Shown here: one piece after another, positions 39,601-48,330 of the stretch
Layout: the number at the start of each line of letters is the position of its first letter
Numbering within the stretch: the stretch's first letter is position 1
Origin: Siphonodentalium dalli
Taxonomy: Eukaryota > Mollusca > Scaphopoda > Gadilida > Siphonodentaliidae
Direction: 5' to 3'
NCBI GenBank assembly: GCA_032622095.1
Contig: CP136066.1
Span: 132,587,917 to 132,651,916 of the forward strand
DNA: 64,000 nucleotides
Notes under the pieces: generated by a model
What the model saw: only the letters and a program-made list of their open reading frames with translations
What the model was told of the DNA's origin: nothing
Databases searched by the model: none
Position numbers and translations under genes: made by a program

Positions 39601-42600
39601 GCATCTCTCCCTGGCATTCAGCTGCTAACGAAAGTTGATGTTAATCATCAGGAAATATTTTCTTGTTTGGGAACTTTGAACAGCTATGTTTTCTGATGTG
39701 GCTGGGAATAAGCATTGAAACTTTAATATCAAACATACAGTAATGCCCTAAATAATTGCCTCCTTAACCACAACAGAATTATGGGTAATTTTCAGGATTT
39801 AGTTGGAAATATGGCTCTCTCACTGAGAGCTTTCCGATGAATGGCAACAAGCCATATTTCTGACTAAATCCTGAAAAATTACCCATAATTCTGCTGTGGT
39901 TAAGGAGTCGATTATTTAGGGCATTACTGTACAGTGAGTCACAACTTAGAACTTACTGATGAGCTGGCTCATCGCAGGCATGCTTCCCATTTTAACGCCA
40001 GAGCTTCATGAACACCAACCACTGATGATTCAGTTCAATTATAATCAAATGTATTACTCATCTTTCAAAACATGTCCACATATGTGATGTTGTCAACATG
40101 AGTATGTTAAAAGTGAAAACATGAATATAGGTAGTGAATTAATACCATAATTAGACAGGTATCTTAGCATAAGATTTCAGTGCATGTGCATCAATGTCCC
40201 TATATAACTTACATGGCTATGTCAATGACAGTTTAACTGAAATTGAAAAAACTGCTTCTAAATCTGTGCTTTTGTGTTTCCTTACAAAATGGTATCAGAT
40301 TCTCAGTCCCCATGCAACAAATATTGATACTACTGCAAGTACTCAGTGAACTGTATTTGAACTACATGTAGTCTTCTCTTTTATTCCAGTAATATCATTC
40401 TTATTTTCTTCAAACGGAAAAGAATAAAGAAGTTGAAGAAACAAAAGTACTTAGACTCTTCAGAAGGGAGGTATAAACATTTATCTATGTTCACCTGTGT
40501 TCACAGCCCAAAATATTTTCAACCAGATGAAACCAGAAGCCAAAAATAAAGCCTCACAAGACTTTCGCAATACGTGCAGAATGAACAAAACAGTACTGCT
40601 ATTCCTATTGAATCATGACAATACGCAATAGAAAGAATCAAATCTTTGCAGCATAATCCCCCCCAAAAAACTTTAATTTTCTACTAAAACATTTGATTTG
40701 ATTTCAACACATTTTGTAGAAAAATGGATATTATGCTCCAGGTAAATTTTGATGGGAATAGCTTAACTGTCAATGATTTAAGAACACTTGTTGATTAAAG
40801 TGAATCTTAACCTTCAGGCTTCAAATTTACAAAGTAATTTTTCACTGTAATCAGAGTTGGTCGATAACACCTATTCTACTATTAACATACAGACTGAAAA
40901 TACACGAAAATACTAATATAAGTCTTAATGTATTCTGAAAAAACTTACTGAAGTCATAGAGATGTATCAGATCTTTCAACTTTCTGCAAATATGTGATAC
41001 AAACACTCTTTATTGTTATCGTAACCAGTCCTTCCCAGGAGACGGGAGCGATTGCTCTTGCACCTGAGTGCACTCGCATTTTATAATTCACAGGTGCTAA
41101 AATTCGCTCTCATCCCTCTTGTCAAAATGTTCATGGTCACTGTAATCATTGATTCAATATTGAACTATTTTAAGGTATATTTAGAACCTTTCCCATCTCA
41201 TTTAAATTATTGGCATGTGAGAATGTAACTGGACATAGGTCTATCCCACAATAACATTTTGTTTGAGAAAAACCCAACTTACGATTATATTACATGCGCA
41301 ATTACACCCGTCTTCTGAATTGCGAGAGCAATTAAGTGCTGAGCAATCACTTTTTTTTTCTTTGCCTTCCAATGCAATAAATTCTATGAGTTTCTTAAGA
41401 CTAATGTGTATATTTCATATTTCATACATTTATTCGGCTATCTTGATCACCGGAACATGACAAATGCAATAAATTACTGTTACAGTGCAATTTTACATTG
41501 AAAATAGAATGTACCTTTACTGCCATTAGTATACATCACATGCGTTAGGGCCATGCGAAGCTTCGGGATTAGATTCACGATTCAGGCTACTGATTTGATT
41601 TGATTTGATTCGATCATATGATTCGATTATGTTTCGAATCACTGTTCTTTGCATTCTTGTGCATGAAAAAAGACATGAGGTTGAAGATGGTCTTTTTCAA
41701 AACAATTTATCAGCTGCGAGTGGAAATTTGATATTTCTTTTCAGCCATGAATGAGATGTTTCAGGTATTCAAACAAAAACTGTGTGGCTTATTTAGGCTA
41801 AAAGTTGCTAAGTTAAGTCATAGTTAATCAAATAGTTAACTGTACTTAATTAAAGAGTGCACGTGTAAGTGTTTACAAACAGGAGAGAGCCTAGGCCTAA
41901 AGTTGAAATTGACAGGCTGTGACTCAAATATAAAATTATTGATTGATCATGTGCTGTCATAATTTCATCGCTTTTGAGTGGCTAGTGGACAGTGTGCACA
42001 CAATGATCACTCGATTGGCTAGTGGACAAAACACAATGATCACTCGATTGACCTTGGCAGGTCATGTTAGTTTCAAACCCAACAGTGAAATAACGGAACC
42101 TACAATGAAATAACAGAACGCGATTTCACTGTTGCTCCGAAGAGATAGATATGACTGTCTATAAAGTTACGGTAAATTTCCATTGTTTTATAGGCAAGCA
42201 TATAATAAAGTGTTGTTTTCGTCCTATCATGCAATTATTGATTGATAACATTTTACGAATGAGAACTACTAGCTGAGCATGTAAAGCATGTGTGAACAAT
42301 AACACAGACACACATTAAGATTTAGTCACTTGCTGGATATAGTAAATTAAAATTACTTAATAAATCATGTTTATATATCGCCGCCCACATTCCCATCAGT
42401 GGCTCATGCATATATTCAATCATGTTTACATTGCCGCCCCCATCCCATCAGTGGCCCATGCATTATTCAAATTGAGATTTTTAACTCGATTTGCAAATAT
42501 CACCCCTCATTTGATTCCAGTTTGATTCCACTGCAAACCCCTATATGCATGGTCCCAATATGTGTAGTAACTCTCTTTTAAATCTAACTCACTCATAGAT

Positions 42601-43993
42601 ATGTCATAACTTCATCAAATCATTTTGTTTAATCACAAACATCTAGACTGTGACATCGAACACCAAACGTTCATTGGTTGATATCACTTAAAGTTGTAAG
42701 TTCAAATTGACATCACAATCTTTCAATGCTGACCCCGTTATACAAATACATAGGTTGTAGTTGCTGCCTACATGTAAGATTATCCAGGCATATACTAATA
42801 TTTATATCAATCATAGTGATGTGTCAGTGACACACATTCCTATAGTCGAACCTCACATTTATACTTACACATCCTGACTACAACTACATGTCCAATACAA
42901 AACATACCGATTTTACTGCGGAAGGGAGAATTAAGAACACAGCATGTGATTTACATATCCCCACACTAATGGCCAAGTATATTTACTAGAATTATTTATA
43001 TTATACAAGTCACGATGAAGACTAATTAAACATTATTAAAAATATAAATAATGGGTAAAACATATGGCAAACAATATACATGAGCCAGTTCTGGAGAGGC
43101 ATGGTTCAATGTTGTTTCAATTACAGTACTTTTATACTGTTTAACCTCCAGGCTGTACGTCAGTTCTCAGTATGGACTTAAAATGTCACGCTGTGTGCTA
43201 TACATCCATACTCAGTACGGACCTACTTCAGCATATTAGGGCTTGCTCATTATTCATAACCGGAACTAAGTAATTAGTACCGGTATATCAGAACAATTGT
43301 ATCTCAAAGTTTGTAACAGTGTATGATGTTTCAGGATTGTGAATGATAAAAGCCATAATACGTGGTCATACATTTTTTTTCTTCTATATTCCCGTTATAT
43401 TTTCGCACTAGAAAATGGCCAGAAAGTCACAAAATCATGACGTTATTCAGCAGTGTCGAGGTTAACAATTTTATATTCTTCAATGGAACTTATAGAATAC
43501 GCTGACTGATAGCGATGTTTACCAGTTTTGATTAAAACCATACTCAGAGTCTGTTTGGTTTTAAACAGAACTGCGATGTTACCTGTGCTTTCAAAACAAT
43601 CGAATGACCAAAGCATGATGGCTTGGTCCCTACACACTGACCCCGACAGAGGCATCCGTCCATCCGCCTATTTGAATAAAAACTACAATCCCACTGATCT
43701 CAACCAGCTGACGTTATTCTATTCTATGGCAATGTTCCTTTATTCTAACTTCCAGAACTGAAACAACAGAACAGATCAAGATCATTAACTCCAGTATCCA
43801 AGAGCTCCAGACTGAGCAGAAACAATGTCTGTTTATCATCCTTCAGAACTGTGCAGATTTCATTAATGCTGTTGGCTGGCTTCCAATTCAGGGCTTTTTA
43901 TGGTCGGGCAAGATAAGCACTTCTATGTCCGGTCTTCTTGGGTTGGTATCTTCCCTGATTGGTATACATAATCTATTGGTTGTTGCGGGATAG
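18430..43993 (+). CDS. PEX11G: Peroxisomal membrane protein 11 gamma (four exons)
   Basis: Exons 18430-18651, 31649-31827, 40390-40470 and 43756-43993 all have GT-AG borders. They total 720 bp, exactly 239 codons plus stop, close to the length I recall for the human protein (about 241 residues). Family landmarks appear in order: YRGRDKIIR near the N-terminus, CRVILRLFDDLPM, MYGLGKD, LGNLVDQLYFPLEHVAWLAD, a membrane segment around WWFLGLLCWTISLITSII, a basic KRKRIKKLKK stretch, NCADFINAVGWLP and a C-terminal hydrophobic segment (GLLGLVSSLIGIHNLLVV). PEX11 proteins sit in the peroxisomal membrane and promote elongation and division of peroxisomes. The gamma form belongs to the PF05648 family. 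The start was chosen as the only in-frame ATG in exon 1 ahead of the conserved block. An additional 5' exon is possible but not needed for full length. Confidence 0.93.
18652..19748. other. Start of PEX11G intron 1, no recognised features
   Basis: AT-rich intronic DNA with poly-A/T runs and no supported gene or clear repeat boundary. Confidence 0.4.
19749..20772 (+). mobile_element. GCCGAACA-ended repeat, copy A, interrupted by an 801-bp insert
   Basis: Without the insert this is about 220 bp. It begins 'tcataaaagccgaacacaac', contains 'gttcaaactattactatacg' and 'cttttgtataatgcgttttg', and ends 'cttctgttcggc'. An inverted copy without the insert lies at 23402-23606. The ends GCCGAACA / TGTTCGGC form short inverted repeats. 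Confidence 0.65.
19774..20574. mobile_element. 801-bp DNA transposon with 9-bp target duplication
   Basis: The duplicated flank ACTGAACAT lies at 19765-19773 and 20575-20583. The ends are short inverted repeats: AGACCCCGAAGCC at the left and GGCTTCGGACTCCA at the right. The inverted copy of the host repeat at 23.4-23.6 kb shows the site without the insertion. A 9-bp duplication fits Mutator-like elements; if the true duplication is 8 bp, hAT is possible. Internal open frames (for example 19992-20237) show no transposase motifs, so it is non-autonomous. Confidence 0.75.
20773..21284. other. Intronic stretch, no recognised features
   Basis: No supported gene. The short inverted TATACCATG/TATGG words near 21230 mark the start of the next repeat. 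Confidence 0.35.
21285..21960 (+). repeat. (CCGT)n tract plus four tandem units of about 148 bp
   Basis: After a CCGT/CTGT run (21285-21345), units start near 21366, 21512, 21665 and 21812. Each holds 'gat(c)ggaaccaaatttggta', 'gttcgaatatgggtttgat' and 'ggagttatggcccttt'. A stray fragment of the same unit lies at 22400-22505. A related but different family is at 30.2-30.6 and 47.4-47.6 kb. These look like tandem cores of a non-autonomous dispersed element. Confidence 0.8.
21961..23401. other. Intronic stretch with only a repeat fragment
   Basis: Contains the fragment at 22400-22505 noted above. Otherwise AT-rich DNA without supported features. Confidence 0.35.
23402..23612 (-). mobile_element. 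GCCGAACA-ended repeat, copy B (uninterrupted)
   Basis: Inverted copy of the repeat at 19749-20772. It reads 'gtgttcggcttttctatgcc' at one end and 'gttcggcttttatgaggac' at the other, with the middle 'tagtaatagtttgaacatg'. It serves as the empty-site reference for the 801-bp insertion. Confidence 0.65.
23694..23833. mobile_element. Palindromic MITE-like repeat, about 140 bp
   Basis: Arms of about 65 bp share 'aaattagactattcagat' and its complement, with inner 'aatatttgga' and 'agtatcttaatcc' meeting near 23760. No clear target duplication. Confidence 0.65.
24050..28816. mobile_element. 4.8-kb inverted-repeat element with TA flanks
   Basis: The left end GTCTGGTCGATAAA and right end TTTATCGACCAGAC are each flanked by TA. 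The arms are about 125 bp and share 'agaataaatttggactaag', 'gaagaggaatatatcctct' and 'aaaatccgctaaaatccgct'. The interior has no recognisable transposase and contains another transposon at 25606-28194. Diverged relatives of the arm occur at 47755-47890 and 48170-48300, so the arm belongs to a dispersed family. An alternative is two separate copies in opposite orientation; the TA flanks favour one element. Confidence 0.55.
25606..28194. mobile_element. 2.6-kb DNA transposon with ATAATC target duplication
   Basis: Terminal inverted repeats of about 54 bp start CACTGGGTCCAATACGCTCC and include the palindrome GGTGATCACC. The 6-bp flank ATAATC is present on both sides (25600-25605 and 28195-28200). 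Subterminal motif AGAACAGGAGC is repeated: as GCTCCTGTTCT at 26052-26062 and 26075-26085, with a variant at 26105-26115, and in the opposite orientation at 27557, 27693 and 27750, plus the shorter core GAACAGGAGC at 28117. This arrangement is typical of transposase-binding sites. The reverse frame at 27717-27986 (89 codons) is the only sizeable open frame and has no recognised domain. Superfamily unresolved. Confidence 0.75.
28968..29290. mobile_element. 323-bp MITE with 29-bp inverted ends
   Basis: The left end CTATGGGAGGCCAAATTC continues to 'aaatttattaa' and the complement closes at 'gaatttggcctcccatag'. No coding capacity. Target duplication unclear. Confidence 0.65.
29291..30215. other. 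Intronic stretch, no supported features
   Basis: The 116-codon reverse frame at 29554-29904 shows no family signal and no splice support. Confidence 0.35.
30216..30600 (+). repeat. Two tandem units ending in 'ccacaccctagtgatgct'
   Basis: A 'ctgtccgtccatctgtctg' leader is followed by two units containing 'tgaactgaatggaataaaat', 'ttggtatgtgggtttacta' and 'ccagagttatgg'. The block closes with 'ccatgggcgtattttgccac'. A single-unit copy with the same leader and the same closing sequence is at 47350-47610. Confidence 0.75.
30774..30882 (+). mobile_element. Pogo-like MITE, half copy
   Basis: Starts TA|CAGTAATTCCCTAAATAATC and continues 'taaccacagcagaatt' to 'ggaaagctctcagtg', matching the left half of the full copy at 39738-39929. 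The right half is missing. Confidence 0.65.
31649..31827 (+). CDS. PEX11G: PEX11G exon 2
   Basis: The acceptor 'ctctttcccacttcag' ends at 31648. The 179-bp exon reads ESNQILRCLRLLGNLVDQ and on through HVAWLADK and the first membrane segment. It ends 'atcatcag|gttagt', leaving two bases (AG) for the next exon. Confidence 0.93.
31920..33430 (+). repeat. Scattered core monomers of the tandem-core element family
   Basis: Monomer-like pieces at about 31975-32095, 33018-33170 and 33260-33425 hold 'catcaccaaacttcaaatg', 'agatgggagc' and 'catggctgccagcagccat'. They match variants within the arrays at 12.4 and 46.6 kb. Between them lies unremarkable intronic DNA. Confidence 0.55.
33431..33964. other. 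Intronic stretch, no supported features
   Basis: Nothing recognised on either strand. Confidence 0.35.
33973..35531 (-). mobile_element. Decayed hAT element with BED-finger remnant
   Basis: Both ends are dense in 'gtaattaattacaatta' in inverted orientation. The termini read near 'cagccttggggcaattac' at the left and 'aattaccccatccccg' at the right, resembling hAT ends. AGTGA lies at both edges (33967 and 35534), possibly an eroded 8-bp duplication. The interior carries a minus-strand BED zinc finger (next entry) but no catalytic domain in 1.56 kb, so it is an internally deleted, non-autonomous copy. Confidence 0.65.
34752..34991 (-). pseudogene. BED-type zinc finger fragment of a hAT transposase
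   Basis: The frame begins MSTKTIWQHFDL and continues KAKCKVCPTTIS, then FMTHLKV. This is the aromatic-C-x2-C...H spacing of BED fingers, the DNA-binding start of hAT transposases. The final His of the finger is followed by sequence unlike the family (SFHFYVLVLS), and the frame stops after 79 codons, so the protein is truncated. Confidence 0.65.
35553..35874. mobile_element. piggyBac-like MITE, 322 bp
   Basis: TTAA lies at both borders (35549-35552 and 35875-35878), with ends ACCTCTTCGCTGC and the complement of CCCCTTCACTGC. A sister copy at 43145-43461 shares 'cacgctgtgtgctata', 'aacagtgtatgatgtt' and 'attcccgttata'. It was inserted at the 3' edge of the LINE reverse transcriptase remnant. 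Confidence 0.75.
35880..36665 (-). pseudogene. Non-LTR retrotransposon reverse transcriptase, broken
   Basis: Translating the minus strand with stops and frame changes gives landmarks in order: FNRFQAGFCPDHQTS, PDFSKAFDSW (motif A), QGPLLFNVLIY, YDDDLILLSESESGLESCL (motif C, YxDD type), NINKTKAMVFSWTRR, YSYLGFLLFFNGNLK and NYELNMKLFEV. This is the palm and thumb of an APE-class LINE. The last 80 codons remain open (35929-36171). The rest has stops. The matching endonuclease remnant is upstream on the same strand at 38.2-39.3 kb. Confidence 0.75.
36700..37278 (-). pseudogene. SAP-domain plus YqaJ-type nuclease gene remnant
   Basis: Starting at the ATG at 37278, the minus strand reads MAKIEKKTYTKLKNGF, then LVKLCNELRKRNL, stop, VSGRKSELIDH. 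That is a SAP-like motif broken by one in-frame stop. Downstream (about 36707-36945) it reads FLSSSPDGIVNDSKVIEVKC, then PYSAKD and NYYYQVQGQLLCTE. This is the D...ExK catalytic block and the YYYQVQGQ motif of YqaJ-like recombinase nucleases. SAP plus YqaJ proteins are, to my recollection, multicopy genes in many invertebrates. This copy lies inside a broken LINE and is not functional. Confidence 0.65.
37517..37550. repeat. (GATA)n microsatellite
   Basis: Seven or so GATA units with two interruptions. Confidence 0.9.
37551..38169. other. Intronic stretch between LINE pieces
   Basis: No motif recognised. It may include decayed LINE sequence between endonuclease and reverse transcriptase. Confidence 0.35.
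38170..39300 (-). pseudogene. APE endonuclease part of the decayed LINE
   Basis: On the minus strand: GKKGCRSGGLSL (about 39030), MIMGDFNTRTAKL (about 38815), ELCIELKLCILNGRSMDD and CSTIDYVLVSESLF (about 38500-38640), then SLTTVL where SDHCxL is expected, and the linker TKQFWEKISAVRKN (38170-38442). This is the order of apurinic-type endonucleases of non-LTR retrotransposons. Several stops and frame changes are present. Together with 35880-36665 it gives a LINE at least 3.4 kb long, interrupted by the SAP/YqaJ remnant. Confidence 0.7.
39301..39737. other. Intronic stretch, no supported features
   Basis: Nothing recognised on either strand. Confidence 0.35.
39738..39929. mobile_element. Pogo-like MITE, complete 192-bp copy with TA flanks
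   Basis: A perfect-looking palindromic element. CAGTAATGCCCTAAATAAT at the left and ATTATTTAGGGCATTACTG at the right, each bordered by TA. Long arms contain 'taaccacagcagaattatg', 'caggatttag' and 'aaatatggc', meeting at about 39825. CAGT ends with TA duplication fit the Tc1/mariner-pogo group. Partial relatives lie at 30774 and 59350. Confidence 0.8.
39930..43140. other. Rest of intron 2, exon 3 and intron 3 without other features
   Basis: Apart from PEX11G exon 3, only a small direct duplication is visible at 42367-42475 ('catcagtgg(c/t)cc/tcatgca' twice). There is also a repeated 'tgatttgatttgattcgat' run near 41600. No other gene supported. Confidence 0.35.
40390..40470 (+). CDS. PEX11G: PEX11G exon 3
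   Basis: An 81-bp exon after acceptor 'cttttattccag'. It completes a Ser codon and encodes the strongly basic linker FFKRKRIKKLKKQKYLD. Donor 'gggag|gtataa' leaves AG. It was too short to stand out as an open frame and was found by phase and splice fit. Confidence 0.85.
43145..43461. mobile_element. piggyBac-like MITE, 317 bp, sister of 35553-35874
   Basis: TTAA lies at 43141-43144 and 43462-43465, with ends CCTCCAGGCTGT and the complement of CCTCGACACTGC. Internal landmarks are shared with the 35.5-kb copy. It lies in intron 3, about 290 bp before exon 4. Confidence 0.75.
43756..43993 (+). CDS. PEX11G: PEX11G exon 4 (terminal)
   Basis: The acceptor 'attctaacttccag' ends at 43755. The 238-bp exon encodes a Gln/Glu-rich helix (SSIQELQTEQKQ), then the family block NCADFINAVGWLP and the C-terminal hydrophobic segment, ending VVAG and TAG at 43991-43993. 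A possible polyA signal AATAAA lies at 44386-44391. Confidence 0.92.
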
Positions 43994-44385
43994 CTGGTAT
44001 TTGAGCTGTCTTTTGAAATGGCATTTTATTTTGATCAGGCTGATAATCATTGTCATTGTTCAAGTTGTTAGTTATGAACAGTAATTCTAATCACATTGGC
44101 CCTGTGACATTTCATGTCTTACCCTTTATAATATGATATCAGTGTTTTCTTCAAATGATAGTGCAAATATCAATGAAGGTATTTGGCTCATACTCGCCAT
44201 CTCATGTATGAACACCAAAATAATTTTGACGACTTTCCTAATTCATATCTGTGGAAAACTTCACTCACCCTTGGACCAAACTTTCAAACTTTATGGTAGC
44301 CTGCTATTAACCAATTACTAGCATATGAAATGGGCAATACCGTTCTTGCATTTATGAGTTAGAAAAAGTGCTATATATTAGGCAA

Positions 44386-44391
44386 AATAAA
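44386..44391 (+). terminator. Candidate PEX11G polyadenylation signal
   Basis: First AATAAA I find downstream of the stop codon, about 390 bp past it. No transcript evidence. Confidence 0.35.
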
Positions 44392-44464
44392 TCAACATTC
44401 TGTGTTCTCAGGAACCTCCCTCATCATTGAAATTTTCTTTTAAAAAGCCTCGTCAAACATTTTT

Positions 44465-47360
44465 TGCTCAACTTTACTTTGTAAAGTTTGAACTATTGCC
44501 ATGGCTTGGTATCTGTCGTCCTTGCATGTGTGCATGTGTGAGTTATCAACAATGCAGGTTACAGGTCGTACCTTTGGTCGGATCATTATTAGCTCACCTG
44601 AGACGAAGTCTCCGGTGGAGCTATAGTCATCACTCCTCATCCGTCGTCCGTCCATCCATCTGTCCGTCGCACCGTCCGTCCGTCCATCTGTCAGTCCGTC
44701 AACAATTCTTTGAACTTCTTCTCCTATGGAACCGTAAGACCAAATGGGTTCATATTTGGTGTGGATGTTCCCTAGGTGACTCTCATTCAGAGTTGTTCAA
44801 ATGAGGTCACTGGGTCAAATAGTTGCAAAACCAGGGCCATAACTCTATTCCTCCATAGTAATTCTTAGAACAACTTCTTTTCCAGAACTATAATATATTT
44901 GGTGTGGATGTTCCCTAGGGGACTGACATTCAGATTTGTTCAAATTAGGTCACTGGGTCAAACAGTTGCGAAGCCAGGGCCATAACTCTTTCCCTCCATA
45001 GTGATTCTTTTAAACATCTTCTCAAATACCATCAGGCCAAATCGGTTCATATTTGGTATGAATGATCCTTGGGTGACTGGGGTTCAGATTTGTTCAAATG
45101 AGCTCACTATGTAAAATGTGGGCAGGGCCAGGGACATAACTCCAAAAAATATTTAAAAAAAATATAATTTATTAAACTCGATGGTCAATTATATATATAT
45201 ATATATTGTGCCCCTGGCCCTTTATTCAAGTTCACTGCTTCTGCCACCCTGGTCCCAAAAATAATATTTACTCAAATTCTGAACAGAGAATCATTAGTAA
45301 GAACCATTTATTTTGGCTCTAACTGCATGCAGGGTATGCCTACACATGTCAAGTGAAATCTGACATTTGTATAAACATTCCCTGGAGATCTGCTAGAGGT
45401 CATTAATTCCCTATTACAACAACAATTTATCTCATGTATTGTTCACATCTTTCAACAGGACATTTAACACATTTATCAGGGTCACCAGGTCAAGTAGGTG
45501 CAAGGCCAGTACATTACTCTTTTTCTCCATAGTAATTCATGATATGTCTTCTATGCAATAATCAAATGGCCTATTTGCTTATATTTGGTATGAAATTACC
45601 TTGGGTGACAGATTTGTGAAAATGTGATCACAAAGTTGAATAAGGGCAGAGCCACAGACATAACTATTTCACCACATAGTAATTCTTAAAATATTTGTTT
45701 GCAAGAGCCAAGAACTAGTTGGCTTATTTAGCATGGAATGTTCTTGTTTGACTGCAATTCAGATTTCTGTTAATGTGGTCACCTGGTCAAATAGGGGCCA
45801 AGCGAAGGACAGTTTCACACTTAATATGCTTCCTTCACAAGGACCATCAGGTCTATTTTACTGATATTTAGTATGAAGGGTTCTTTGGTGTCTGGGATTA
45901 AAATATATTCAGATGGGGTCACCTCTCACCAGGTTAAGTAGGGTGGGACCAGGGACATAACTGTATGTCAAATTTCTTCAGATGGGGTCACCAGGTTAAA
46001 TAGGGTGGGACCAGGGACATAACTGTATGTCTCTATAGTAGTTCTTAAAATGTCTTCTCAAGAGAGGTTGGACTATTTAGCTTACATATACTTGGAGGAT
46101 CCTTTAGTGACTGAGATTCAGATTTGTTAACATGAGGTCAACATGTTAAGAAATGACGGGGCTATGGGGAGTTAACACTATTGTGTCTAATAAAATCATT
46201 GAAATACCAAATTCATTAAATCATCTACCTTGGACCTACCTGACTGATTAATTTGACATACATGTATGGTGTTTTGGGTCCATGGATAATTGGGCTTCAA
46301 ACATGTCTAAATGGTTTAATAAAAAGGTGCTTGTGAGATTGGAAATTTCAAAACAATTGAGAAAGTTTGAGATGTCGGTTGTGAAATTCCAATCAAAGAC
46401 TTGGGAGTCTGGAGGGGACTTGTTGAGCTGGAGGAGTGTAGTGTATAGTTGGTAATTTCAAGGTGGATATTCACCCATCTACATGCATGAAGCCTCTCTA
46501 GCCACATATCCTGTTTAGATCTACTTCTTTTAAAGTTATTATGAAAAGTTCTGACTGTTGTGGTCTCCAGAGTCCCAGTCTTATCAGTCTTTGCAGTCTG
46601 GTGAGCGACCCCACAGTTATTGACTGTCTTGTGTATATATATATTTGTCATAGCTGTTGACATTGACATGTAGATTGGAATGAGTCGTTTTGGGGTCATT
46701 CGGCAAAAAAACATGGCAACCAGTGGCCATCTTGGATCTTCAAAATTCAATCTATTAGCACGGGCTACAGGCCATACTGTTTGTCTGATCATCATGTAAT
46801 TTGTCATGGATGTTAATATTGACATGTAGATGGGAACGAGTCATTTTGGGGTCATTCGGCCAAAAAATATGGCTGCCAGCAGCCATCTTGGATTTTACTC
46901 TTTGCATGACTAAATCCTTTGGTTCAGGCTACAGGTCGTACCTTTGGTCGGATCATCATTGAATTAGTCATGGATGTTAACATTGAAATGTAGATGGGAG
47001 CAAGTCATTTTGTTGTCATTCGGCCATAAAACATGTCCACTGGCAGCCATCTTGGATTTTACTCTTTGCATGACTAAATCGTTTGGCACACCCTACAGTC
47101 CACTTCCCTCATCCGATCATCACCAAACTTCATATTAATCTTGATATTGATCTGCTAGATGAATTTCATGGGAAAACATAGCCATCAGCAACCATCTTGG
47201 ATTTTACTTTATATATATCTCTTCATGTTGATAATCTAGTATTACTTATACCTTTCAACTTTCCGCATTCCTAATCGCTCCATTGACTGTAACACATGAA
47301 ATTTTTCCCTTTCCAAGTTGAGCTACAGTGTCATTGACACTTTCATTATATGCCTGTTTT
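44465..47360 (+). mobile_element. Tandem-core element, copy 2, split by a 2-kb insertion
   Basis: The 5' module (44465-44589) ends 'ttggtcggatcatta'. The sequence resumes at about 46646 with 'tttgtcatagctgttgac', exactly where copies 1 and 3 are continuous. Core monomers follow (46650-47225), and the 3' module ends at about 47345 ('ttgagctacagtgtcattga'). The intervening DNA is another repeat family, listed next. Confidence 0.6.
44591..46160 (+). repeat. AGCTCACCTGAG repeat with degenerate tandem core
   Basis: It starts AGCTCACCTGAGACGAAGTC with a CCGT-rich segment. Degenerate units of about 150-180 bp follow, carrying 'gttccctaggtgact', 'cagatttgttcaaatga', 'ggtcactgggtcaaat' and 'agggccataactct'. 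Units become increasingly diverged to the right. A fragment is at 61262-61410. It appears to have inserted into copy 2 of the tandem-core element. Confidence 0.7.
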
Positions 47361-47610
47361 AACAGGATGTATTATATTATTGGTCTGTCTGTCCGTATGT
47401 CCCTCTGTTGAGCCGTCTGTCTCTCCATTTGGTTTTCCTTTTTTGGTTTCCGGGTGGTAACGTTAGTAAGTCTGAACTGGATTGACTGAAATTTGGTATG
47501 TGCACTTAATATTCAAAAGTTAGGTTCAAATTTGAGTTTTGCCTGCCAAATTTCACCATTGTTGAAATTACCATGGGCGTATTTTGCCACACCCTAGTGA
47601 TGCTTGTGTT
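47350..47610 (+). repeat. Single-unit copy of the 30.2-kb repeat family
   Basis: Leader with 'ggtctgtctgtccgta', unit with 'tctgaactggattgac' and 'aaatttggtatgtgc', and the shared closing sequence 'ccatgggcgtattttgccac' plus 'accctagtgatgct'. Confidence 0.7.
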
Positions 47611-47749
47611 TTAAATAGTTTCTGTTAGAATGGATTTGGACCAGTTTGGACAACAAATTTTGTCCTTTTTTTTCTTGAGCGTGGTTTCCATATTTTGAGA
47701 AAAAAAATTAAAATAGATAGCCTCCCTCCCTCATCCCAAAATTGAGCTC

Positions 47750-48330
47750 TAATAGGCTAGTCTGGTCGTTGAGACTCTATTTTAAGGTGAACCTAGAACA
47801 AATTGTTGACAAGCTGTTTTTGGTGTCATTTTTTTCGGGTAGAAACTGGGTAACACTATATCCAAAATCCGCTGAAATACGCTTTGTGGAAAAATTACTA
47901 CTGCTTTTTGAAATAGGGTCTTATTTATGGATTGTTGTGTCAATTTTGCTGTTCCTTAACAGTCCAGTCAATCTGGAAAGAAACACCCAACCATGAACAA
48001 ATTGCTATGCAATGTCTTTTTGTGTGTTTGAATGTGAATATTCCCATATAATGACAAAACCAAAATCCCCATGAATCCCATGAATCCCATGCAGGGTGGC
48101 AAAGTTATCAGTTTTGGCTCAAAAGTCAGGAATATGTAAAGAAAAAGATGGTTAAAATTATAATTTTCTGGTTGAGACTCGGATTTTAAGGGGAACCTAT
48201 ATTAAATTGCTAACAAGCTGTTATTGGTGTTATTTTATCGGGCAGAATCGGGGGAACATTGTATCAAAAATTTGCTTTGGGGAAAATTTTCTACATATTT
48301 TTGAAATAGGCTCCTATTTATGGATTTTTT
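47750..48330 (+). repeat. Two diverged copies of the GTCTGGTCG arm sequence
   Basis: 47755-47890 (from 'agtctggtcgttgagactc' to 'ccaaaatccgctgaaa') and 48170-48300 match the arms of the 24.0-28.8 kb element and each other. Tails with 'ttttgaaatagg' are also shared. Confidence 0.6.
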
